From JBGPOS01 sp041488155 (lineage in GTDB: Bacteria > Chloroflexota > Dehalococcoidia > Tepidiformales > Tepidiformaceae), in contig JBGPOS010000142.1 in the NCBI GenBank assembly GCA_041488155.1, positions 1-5,088 of the forward strand: a stretch of DNA of 5,088 nt, in the 5' to 3' direction. Numbering within the stretch: position 1 is the stretch's first letter; every line of letters starts with the position of its first letter. The translations under genes were made by a program, and so were the position numbers. Below are positions 1 to 4,448 of the stretch, piece after piece. The notes beneath the pieces were generated by a model, which saw nothing but the letters and a program-made list of their open reading frames with translations, made no database searches and had not been told where the DNA came from.

Positions 1-432
1 GACATCCGCTGCTCGAGCGAATTCAAGATCTTCACCAACATCAATTCCACGATCGTCGATCCAAAGGCGTTCGACGAAAAGTCCTTCGTCAATTTCAAGG
101 GCGAGGTCTGCATCATCCCGCCCAACTCCTTCGCCCTGGCGCGCACGGTCGAGTACTTCAGGATCCCGCGCAGCGTGCTGACGATCTGCCTGGGCAAATC
201 CACCTATGCGCGCTGCGGCATCATCGTCAACGTCACGCCGCTGGAGCCGGAGTGGGAGGGGCACGTGACCCTGGAGTTCTCCAACACCACGCCCCTGCCG
301 GCGCGCGTCTACGCCAACGAGGGGGTGGCCCAGGTGATCTTCCTCGAGTCCGACGAGGTCTGCGAAACCTCCTACCGCGACCGCGGCGGCAAGTACCAGG
401 GGCAAAAAGGCGTCACGCTGCCCCGCATCTAG
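1..432 (+). CDS. dcd: dCTP deaminase, 5' end missing (C-terminal 143 residues)
   Basis: The gene enters the window already open in frame 1 and ends at TAG 430-432. It would deaminate dCTP to dUTP and ammonia in the cytosol, feeding dUTPase and thymidylate synthase. The visible part begins DIRCSSEFKIF, which in family members follows the conserved YGYDIR region, so about 45 N-terminal residues of a usual ~188 are lost off the left edge. The signature GKSTYARCG lies at visible residues 65-73 and matches the family's nucleotide-binding R/K-S-S/T-x-x-R segment. The catalytic glutamate is in TLEFSN (visible residue 92, codon 274-276), close to position 138 once the missing part is added. The tail GGKYQGQKGVTLPRI is also typical of the family. 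I see no frameshift or missing key residue in the visible part. A bifunctional deaminase/dUTPase cannot be excluded, but the resemblance is to the monofunctional proteobacterial form. No T-rich terminator follows. Confidence 0.96.
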   Translation, partial: DIRCSSEFKIFTNINSTIVDPKAFDEKSFVNFKGEVCIIPPNSFALARTVEYFRIPRSVLTICLGKSTYARCGIIVNVTPLEPEWEGHVTLEFSNTTPLPARVYANEGVAQVIFLESDEVCETSYRDRGGKYQGQKGVTLPRI

Positions 433-488
433 GCCCGGCTGCCGGTCCCGCACTAGGGGTTGTGGTCCCGGTGCCAGGGGGGCGCTAT

Positions 489-518
489 AGGGCTGACAAA
501 AAACTTTGTCCGGGCCCT
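489..518. repeat. Inverted repeat between dcd and the decarboxylase promoter
   Basis: AGGGC (489-493) and GACAAA (495-500) pair with TTTGTC (505-510) and GCCCT (514-518). This gives a six-pair inner stem with a four-base loop (AAAC) and a five-pair outer stem, separated by a small asymmetric internal loop. As RNA on the + strand it could help end dcd transcription, but no run of T follows, so it is not a standard intrinsic terminator. It touches the -35 hexamer of the next promoter and could instead be a protein-binding site. The pairing is seen directly; the role is unknown. Confidence 0.4.
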
Positions 519-545
519 TGACTCCCCGGGGGTCATCCCTATAAT
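518..545 (+). promoter_or_regulatory. Sigma70-type promoter for leader ORF and ornithine decarboxylase
   Basis: The -35 hexamer TTGACT (518-523, five of six consensus bases) and the perfect -10 hexamer TATAAT (540-545) are separated by 16 bp. Transcription would start near 552, giving about 40 nt before the leader ORF and about 130 nt before the decarboxylase start. The location, in the gap after dcd and ahead of the leader ORF, fits. Spacing is one base shorter than the optimum. This gives the decarboxylase its own transcription independent of dcd. Confidence 0.8.
519..535. promoter_or_regulatory. Dyad inside the promoter spacer (possible operator)
   Basis: TGAC (519-522), an extra T, CCCC (524-527), GGGG (528-531) and GTCA (532-535) form an eight-base-arm palindrome interrupted by one base. 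It overlaps the -35 hexamer and most of the spacer, where a bound repressor would block polymerase. The symmetry is seen; any regulator is inferred, and G/C runs of this kind can arise by chance in GC-rich DNA. Confidence 0.3.
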
Positions 546-580
546 CGGCCGAAATTCACCGGCCATCTTTTTGCGAGGAG

Positions 581-587
581 AAGGAGG
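581..587 (+). promoter_or_regulatory. Perfect Shine-Dalgarno of the leader ORF
   Basis: AAGGAGG lies five bases before ATG 593. It is the strongest ribosome-binding site in the window, stronger than those of the full-length genes here. That is the main reason to treat the following 21-codon ORF as translated. Confidence 0.8.
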
Positions 588-592
588 TCATC

Positions 593-658
593 ATGAGAAG
601 CGCCAAGAACTCCTGCCCGGTATATGACGTTTGCGTTCGAGATATTCCTGAGACTTAG
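593..658 (+). CDS. 21-residue leader peptide upstream of ornithine decarboxylase
   Basis: ATG 593-595 to TAG 656-658 encodes 21 residues. The peptide starts MRSAKNSCPV, continues YDVCVR and ends DIPET. It has two cysteines (C8, C14), no membrane segment and no run of a single amino acid that would suggest a classic amino-acid attenuator. Support for translation is the perfect AAGGAGG at 581-587 with five-base spacing, and the position inside the decarboxylase leader about 40 nt after the predicted transcription start. The stop codon is only 23 bases before ATG 682, so ribosomes ending here could re-initiate on the decarboxylase. Known parallel: in E. coli and Salmonella the ornithine decarboxylase gene speF is preceded by the ornithine-sensing arrest peptide SpeFL. 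The peptide here shares no evident motif with SpeFL. A regulatory role is inferred; it might also be a chance short ORF or a small protein with its own function. Confidence 0.65.
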   Translation: MRSAKNSCPVYDVCVRDIPET

Positions 659-684
659 GTCCGTTCGGGGAGATTAGTCATATG
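621..684 (+). promoter_or_regulatory. Candidate RNA stem masking the decarboxylase start codon
   Basis: ATATGAC (622-628, codons 10-12 of the leader ORF) is perfectly complementary to GTCATAT (677-683), which includes the first two bases of the decarboxylase ATG. A further U-G pair is possible between 621 and 684. The pairing would hide the start codon until a ribosome occupies the leader ORF. The core ATGAC (624-628) can also pair with GTCAT (587-591) beside the leader's own ribosome site, a shorter and mutually exclusive alternative. The complementarity is seen directly. The stem is A/U-rich with a 48-nt loop, so its stability in the cell is uncertain. Confidence 0.4.
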
Positions 685-1896
685 GGCGAACACCCTCCTA
701 GTAGCATCGCAAGGACACGACAGAGCGCAGTAGCCAGGCAGCAGCCGCAAGAGCAGCTCTTCGATACGCACCCCGAAGTCAGCCTCGACTTCGAGATCGT
801 GCGCCAGGCCGCAAGTCAGAAGTACACCCGTCCTTTCCTGATCATCGACACCGCCATCGTGCGCGACAAGGTGCGCCGGTTCCATGCGGCCATGCCGCGG
901 GTGCGTCCGCATTACGCGGTCAAGGCCAATCCCGACCGGCGCGTACTCAAGGCGCTGGCGCAGGAAGGCTGCGGCTTCGAGATCGCCTCCACCGCGGAGC
1001 TCGACCTGCTGCTCTCCCTTGGGGTGCCGGCGGCCGACGTGTTCTTCTCCAACCCCATGAAGTCGCGCGAGTCGATCGCCTACGCCGCCGCCAGAGGCGT
1101 CGAATGGTTCGTCATCGACAGCGTGGACGAACTGCGCCGCGTGTTCGAGACCAGGCCCGACGCCCGGCAATACCTGCGCATCGCCTCGCCCAACATCGGC
1201 AGCGACTGGCCGCTTTCGGGCAAGTTCGGCGCCGGGGCGTCGGACGCCCGCGAAATAGTCGCGCTTGCCGCCAGGCTGGGCGCGGACCTCGCCGGCGTGA
1301 CCTTCCACGTCGGCTCGCAGTGCCGCAACCCGGAAAACTGGCGGGTGGCGATGGAGAAGGCGCGCGGCCTGTTCGACCTGATGAGCAAGGCCGGGCTCAA
1401 GCCGCGCCTGCTCAACATCGGCGGCGGCTTCCCGGTGCGCCACGTCAAGCCGATCCCCTCGATCGAGGTCATCGGCAACGTGGTCAACGAGGGACTGAAG
1501 GCCTTCCCGGAGGAGGTGCAGGTGATCGCCGAGCCCGGCCGTTACCTCGTCTCCGACGCCGGCTATTTCGTCTGCCGGGTGCTCGGCACCGCCACCCGCG
1601 CCGGCAAGCGCTGGATGCACTGGGACGCGGGCCTGTTCGGCGGCGTGATCGAAGCGAGCGAAGGCCTGAAATACCGCATCCGTACCGACCGCTCGGGACC
1701 CGATGTCTCGTGGACGGTCGGCGGGCCGACCTGTGATTCGGTCGATGTCGTGATGCGCGACGAACCGCTGCCCTCGGACCTGCAGGAAGGCGATTTCGTC
1801 TACCTCAGCAACGCCGGCGCCTACACCACGGCCTACGCGAGCCAGTTCAACGGCTTCCCGTTGCCCGAGGTGAGGGTCTTCGAATCCAAGGGCTAG
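682..1896 (+). CDS. speC: Ornithine decarboxylase, fold-III PLP-dependent
   Basis: A 404-residue cytosolic enzyme of the Orn/DAP/Arg decarboxylase group 2 (alanine-racemase fold), expected to convert ornithine to putrescine and CO2 as an obligate dimer. The barrel domain carries YAVKANP with the PLP-binding lysine K81, HVGSQ with H209, the phosphate-binding GGGFP (247-251) and EPGR (284-287), whose E284 contacts the PLP ring nitrogen in family members. The C-terminal beta domain has GPTCDS with C351 and D352, which complete the partner's active site, and GAYTTAY with Y381. CD after GPT favours ornithine over diaminopimelate. Lysine or mixed ornithine/lysine use cannot be ruled out. The start is ATG 682, with GGGGAG (667-672) nine bases upstream; frame 1 is closed by TGA at 649-651, so little upstream choice exists. 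About 30 polar N-terminal residues precede the usual family start. The residue matching mouse D88 is glutamate (E100). It is probably controlled through the leader ORF at 593-658. Confidence 0.93.
   Translation: MGEHPPSSIARTRQSAVARQQPQEQLFDTHPEVSLDFEIVRQAASQKYTRPFLIIDTAIVRDKVRRFHAAMPRVRPHYAVKANPDRRVLKALAQEGCGFEIASTAELDLLLSLGVPAADVFFSNPMKSRESIAYAAARGVEWFVIDSVDELRRVFETRPDARQYLRIASPNIGSDWPLSGKFGAGASDAREIVALAARLGADLAGVTFHVGSQCRNPENWRVAMEKARGLFDLMSKAGLKPRLLNIGGGFPVRHVKPIPSIEVIGNVVNEGLKAFPEEVQVIAEPGRYLVSDAGYFVCRVLGTATRAGKRWMHWDAGLFGGVIEASEGLKYRIRTDRSGPDVSWTVGGPTCDSVDVVMRDEPLPSDLQEGDFVYLSNAGAYTTAYASQFNGFPLPEVRVFESKG
1893..1896. other. Shared CTAG: overlapping convergent stop codons
   Basis: The decarboxylase stop TAG is 1894-1896 on the + strand and the folA stop TAG is 1895-1893 on the - strand, so both stops lie in the palindrome CTAG. 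There is no intergenic space, and I see no hairpin with a T-tract at the junction on either strand. Transcripts of each gene must therefore end inside, or run through, the other gene. Confidence 0.9.
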
Positions 1897-2390
1897 GGCT
1901 TCTCGTACAGGACGAAGTCGAAGCGCGTGCCGTCCATGGCGGTATGCGCTTCGCGCTGCGACTCGCGCCATCGGGAGCGGTCGTACTGCGGGAACCAGGC
2001 ATCGCCCGCATAGTCGCGCTTGATCTCCGTCATCACCAGTCCGCTCGCGAGCGGTAGCGCGGCCTCGAACAGGCGCGTGCCCCCGATCACGAAAGCGACC
2101 GGCTCGCCGATGCACAGGGCGAGCGCGGCGTCGAGCGAGCTCGCCACCGCCGCGCCGGGCGCCTCGTAGCCGCGCCGGGTCGACACCACGATGTTCTCGC
2201 GGCCGGGAAGCGGCCTGCCGAGAGACTCCCAGGTGCGCCGCCCCATGATCACCGGGTGCCCCATCGTGAGGTGCTTGAAGTGCTGTAAATCCTCGGGCAG
2301 GCGCCAAGGTAGCTGGCCTGCAGCGCCTATGATTCCATTGGAAGCGACTGCGGCGACGAGGTAGATCCGGGGCTGCCCGTGGGGTGACAT
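1893..2390 (-). CDS. folA: Dihydrofolate reductase
   Basis: A 165-residue protein, normal length for chromosomal type I DHFR, reducing dihydrofolate to tetrahydrofolate with NADPH in the cytosol. It is the target of trimethoprim. Visible hallmarks are IYLVAAVASNGIIG at the N-terminus, LPWRLPEDL with the M20-loop tryptophan W29 and the catalytic acid D34 (E. coli D27), the cofactor segment MGRRTWESLGRPLPGR (49-64), and VIGGTRLFE with the glycine pair 103-104. The residue matching E. coli Y100 is phenylalanine (F108), a conservative change. The start ATG (2390-2388) has only a weak ribosome site, AGCAGG four bases upstream. It follows the MFS gene by 30 bp on the same strand and may be co-transcribed with it. 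A TATAAT at 2425-2420 could give separate expression. Its TAG stop overlaps the stop of the convergent decarboxylase gene. Confidence 0.96.
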   Translation of the reverse strand: MSPHGQPRIYLVAAVASNGIIGAAGQLPWRLPEDLQHFKHLTMGHPVIMGRRTWESLGRPLPGRENIVVSTRRGYEAPGAAVASSLDAALALCIGEPVAFVIGGTRLFEAALPLASGLVMTEIKRDYAGDAWFPQYDRSRWRESQREAHTAMDGTRFDFVLYEKP

Positions 2391-2419
2391 GGAACCTGCT
2401 CGCGGAAAGTTCTGGTGGA

Positions 2420-2425
2420 ATTATA
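2420..2425 (-). promoter_or_regulatory. Possible -10 element for folA, overlapping the MFS stop codon
   Basis: Read on the - strand, 2425-2420 is a perfect TATAAT, containing the TAA stop (2423-2421) of the transporter gene. Transcription would start near 2413, giving a leader of about 23 nt before the folA ATG. No good -35 is found at 16-18 bp (best is CAGGCA-like) and no extended -10 TG is present, so activity is doubtful. Confidence 0.35.
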
Positions 2426-3578
2426 GGGAGAGGGTTCCGGGCTGCCTGAACGCCCAGCGCCGCATCCAGGCAATGGCGAGCGCGCACAGGAGCGCAAGCC
2501 CGCCAAGTACATAGAACCCGGTCACGAGGCCATAGCGGTCCGCGAGGAAGCCCATGATGAGCGGGGTGCTGAGGTGCGAAACACTCCAGCCAAGGCCGCC
2601 CAAGGCCAGCGCCGAGCCGCGCTCTTCGGGACGGCTCGCCTCCGAGATGGTGATTTGGAAGTAAAGGGTCATGGCCGCCGTTCCGGCACCCACTACGAGC
2701 ATCCAGAAAGCGATCGGGGCCGCGTGGTTAATCGTCGGCAGCAGGCCGACCGCCGCGGCCACGGAGAGGCCGCAGTAGACAGGCCATAGGGTCTGGGGAC
2801 CAGTGCGCACCAGCCGGCCAGCGACCAGGCTTGCGAGGATGGAGCCGACGGCCCGCAGGGCGAGCAGCACGCCGGAGGTAACCTCCCCGTGGCCGTAATA
2901 CACGAACAGGAGAGGGTAGAACGACATTGTCAGCGAGAACGGCAGCGCCGACAGATACGCGCACATCATCGTGTACGCGATGATGCGTTTGCGAAGCAGC
3001 GGCAGGTATCCGGCAAGCGGGTGGCGTGCAGCGGGCGCGGCCTTCGCCGCGGTCGCGGTGGTGGCGAGGCCGGCGAAGAGGGCGAGCACTCCCATCGCGG
3101 CAAGCACGAAGAATGTGACCCGGAAACCGGCCGAGACGAGCACGAAGCCGCAAAGGACGGTGCCTACGATCTGGCCGAAATTGGTCACCGCATTCAGGCG
3201 CCCGAGCTGTTGGCCGCGGGCGCCGGCTAGCTCGCTCGCCATGGCCCAGGTCGCCGGCCAGAAAGCCGCCCGCGATAGTATGAGCGTGAGTTGCCCGACC
3301 ATCAGCATCCAGAAGCTGTGCGAAAACATCAGCCAAATGCCCGCCGCTACCGTCGCCCAGCAGGAGCCGAGCATGATGCGGCGCCCGCCGATGCGGTCGC
3401 TGTAGGCGCCTCCGATAAGGTTGAGCGGAGCCTGGGCGAGCACCGGCAACGCGAACAAGGCGCCGATCTCGGCGTTCGTCAGGCCTTGGGAATGCGCGTA
3501 CAGCGGCACCGCGAGCCAAGTCATGCCGAGGCCGAAGTTCCAGGCACCCGAGGCCAGAAAGAAGGACCCGTGCGGCAC
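2421..3578 (-). CDS. Major facilitator superfamily transporter, 12 TM, substrate unknown
   Basis: A 385-residue inner-membrane secondary transporter with alternating hydrophobic stretches consistent with 12 helices in two six-helix halves. MFS motif A is clear between TM2 and TM3 as GGAYSDRIGGRRIM (56-69). A degenerate copy, GFLADRYG (343-350), marks the matching loop in the second half. A short Ala-rich, basic linker (about 172-197) separates the halves. The fold suits a drug or small-metabolite exporter, but nothing visible fixes the substrate. The start is GTG 3578-3576: an in-frame TAA lies three codons upstream (3587-3585), and the next internal ATG would remove part of TM1. No convincing Shine-Dalgarno precedes the GTG. 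It is divergent from the DUF1223 gene (54-bp gap) and 30 bp upstream of folA on the same strand. A link to folate or antifolate transport is conceivable from that adjacency alone and is not supported by sequence. Confidence 0.88.
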   Translation of the reverse strand: MPHGSFFLASGAWNFGLGMTWLAVPLYAHSQGLTNAEIGALFALPVLAQAPLNLIGGAYSDRIGGRRIMLGSCWATVAAGIWLMFSHSFWMLMVGQLTLILSRAAFWPATWAMASELAGARGQQLGRLNAVTNFGQIVGTVLCGFVLVSAGFRVTFFVLAAMGVLALFAGLATTATAAKAAPAARHPLAGYLPLLRKRIIAYTMMCAYLSALPFSLTMSFYPLLFVYYGHGEVTSGVLLALRAVGSILASLVAGRLVRTGPQTLWPVYCGLSVAAAVGLLPTINHAAPIAFWMLVVGAGTAAMTLYFQITISEASRPEERGSALALGGLGWSVSHLSTPLIMGFLADRYGLVTGFYVLGGLALLCALAIAWMRRWAFRQPGTLSL

Positions 3579-3632
3579 GGCGCATTATGGTTCCCGGTTG
3601 CAATCCCGCGGCGGCCATTTCGACGAATCCCC

Positions 3633-4403
3633 ATGCCCTTCGTTCTGGCGTTGCTGGGGGTGTTGCTCATGGGTCCGGTCCGCGCTGCCTGCAGGGCCGA
3701 CTCCGGTCCCCACACTGCGGCGCTCGTCGAGCTCTACACGTCGGAGGGCTGCAGCAGCTGTCCGCCGGCCGACCGATGGCTGTCGGGGCTTGGCGAGCGC
3801 GGTTATGTGCCGGGAAGGGTGGTCCCGCTTGCGCTGCACGTCGATTACTGGGATTACATCGGCTGGAAGGATCCCCATGCCAGGCGCGAATTTTCCCAGC
3901 GCCAGAGGAAGCTCAGCCAGCTGCAACGCCTCGCGCTCGTCTATACGCCCCAAGTGCTGCTGCAGGGCCGCGATTTCAGGGACTGGGGCGGAGCTGCCTT
4001 CGACACGGCCGTGAGCCGAATCAACGCGCAGCCTGCCAGGGCGCGCATCGCCCTCGAAATCCATTCTCTCGAGGTGAGCCGTCTCAACGTGGCGGTGAGC
4101 GCAGAGTTGCTCGACCCTTCCCACCAGGGCGATGCCGTCGTTTATCTTGCGGCCTATGAGAACCGGCTCGTGAGCCGCGTGACTGCCGGGGAAAACCGCG
4201 GCCGCACGCTGGGACACGACTACGTGGTGTTCGAGTGGCAGGGGCCATTCGACTTCGGCCCGCAGCCGCGCCTTGCGGAGCGGCGCGTGCTGCCCCTCCT
4301 GCCGGCGGGCGTGCCAGCCAACTCCGGCGTGGTCGGATTCGTGCAAAACCGCCGCACCGCGGAGGTGCTCCAGGCCCTCATGCTTCCCGCCTGCAAGGGC
4401 TAG
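3633..4403 (+). CDS. Secreted DUF1223 thioredoxin-like protein
   Basis: A 256-residue protein of the DUF1223 family, whose biochemical role is unknown. Residues 1-18 form a signal peptide (hydrophobic LALLGVLLMG, then cleavage near VRA-A), placing the protein in the periplasm. The family signature VELYTSEGCSSCPPAD follows at once, with a thioredoxin-like CxxC at C40 and C43. It is followed by the conserved HVDYWDYIGWKDP block, the FSQRQR segment and VYTPQ-VLLQG, matching the thioredoxin fold's cis-proline region. The C-terminal half is a beta-rich domain ending in ACKG. A redox role is inferred from CxxC. ATG 3633 is chosen because it begins the signal peptide; the frame stays open upstream only as antisense to the transporter gene, and there is no ATG or GTG just before. 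The ribosome site is poor (no AGGAG). No clear promoter is seen in the 54-bp gap to the divergent transporter. Confidence 0.88.
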   Translation: MPFVLALLGVLLMGPVRAACRADSGPHTAALVELYTSEGCSSCPPADRWLSGLGERGYVPGRVVPLALHVDYWDYIGWKDPHARREFSQRQRKLSQLQRLALVYTPQVLLQGRDFRDWGGAAFDTAVSRINAQPARARIALEIHSLEVSRLNVAVSAELLDPSHQGDAVVYLAAYENRLVSRVTAGENRGRTLGHDYVVFEWQGPFDFGPQPRLAERRVLPLLPAGVPANSGVVGFVQNRRTAEVLQALMLPACKG

Positions 4404-4409
4404 TTCGGG

Positions 4410-4415
4410 TATAGT
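4410..4415 (+). promoter_or_regulatory. Possible -10 element of the DGQHR gene
   Basis: TATAGT, five of six consensus bases, sits in the 45-bp gap after the DUF1223 stop. Transcription would begin near 4422. The expected -35 position falls within the end of the DUF1223 gene and shows no good match, so this is tentative. Read-through from the DUF1223 gene is the alternative. Confidence 0.3.
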
Positions 4416-4425
4416 TCGCGCCCAA

Positions 4426-4439
4426 TAAGCATCTGCTTA
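4426..4439. promoter_or_regulatory. 14-bp palindrome before the DGQHR gene (operator or small hairpin)
   Basis: TAAGCA (4426-4431) and TGCTTA (4434-4439) are perfect inverted arms around TC. The site lies just after the possible transcription start and directly abuts the ribosome-binding AGGAG (4439-4443). As DNA it looks like a small operator. As RNA it would be a five-pair hairpin beside the ribosome site. No T-tract follows, so it is not a terminator for the DUF1223 gene. The symmetry is seen; the function is inferred. Confidence 0.4.
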
Positions 4440-4448
4440 GGAGCGTCC

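Noticed and set aside
547..572. Hairpin GGCCG...CGGCC followed by TTTTT, resembling an attenuator terminator
   Set aside because: The left arm (547-551) lies upstream of the predicted transcription start near 552, so the promoter's own RNA would not contain it. The stem is also only five pairs with an eight-base loop.
593..700. Programmed -1 frameshift joining the leader ORF to the decarboxylase frame
   Set aside because: The frames would permit it (the decarboxylase frame is open from 652), but there is no X-XXY-YYZ slippery heptamer near 653-658, and the decarboxylase has its own ATG and ribosome site.
655..2487. Very long open frame (610 codons) on the - strand across the decarboxylase and folA
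   Set aside because: It is antisense to one clear gene and out of frame with another. Its translation is Arg/Ala/Gly-rich with no recognisable domain, as expected for shadow frames in GC-rich DNA.
2728..3618. Alternative - strand frame over the transporter with ATG starts (such as 3585)
   Set aside because: It is out of frame with the transmembrane-rich protein bearing MFS motif A. Its product is Arg-rich and without a domain.
3291..3632. N-terminal extension of the DUF1223 reading frame
   Set aside because: This part is antisense to the transporter gene. The signal peptide and family similarity begin at ATG 3633.
3672..3692. Possible lipoprotein signal at C20 of the DUF1223 protein
   Set aside because: The residues before the cysteine are V-R-A-A, with no leucine-type residue at -3 (an arginine is there), so a signal peptidase I site is more likely.
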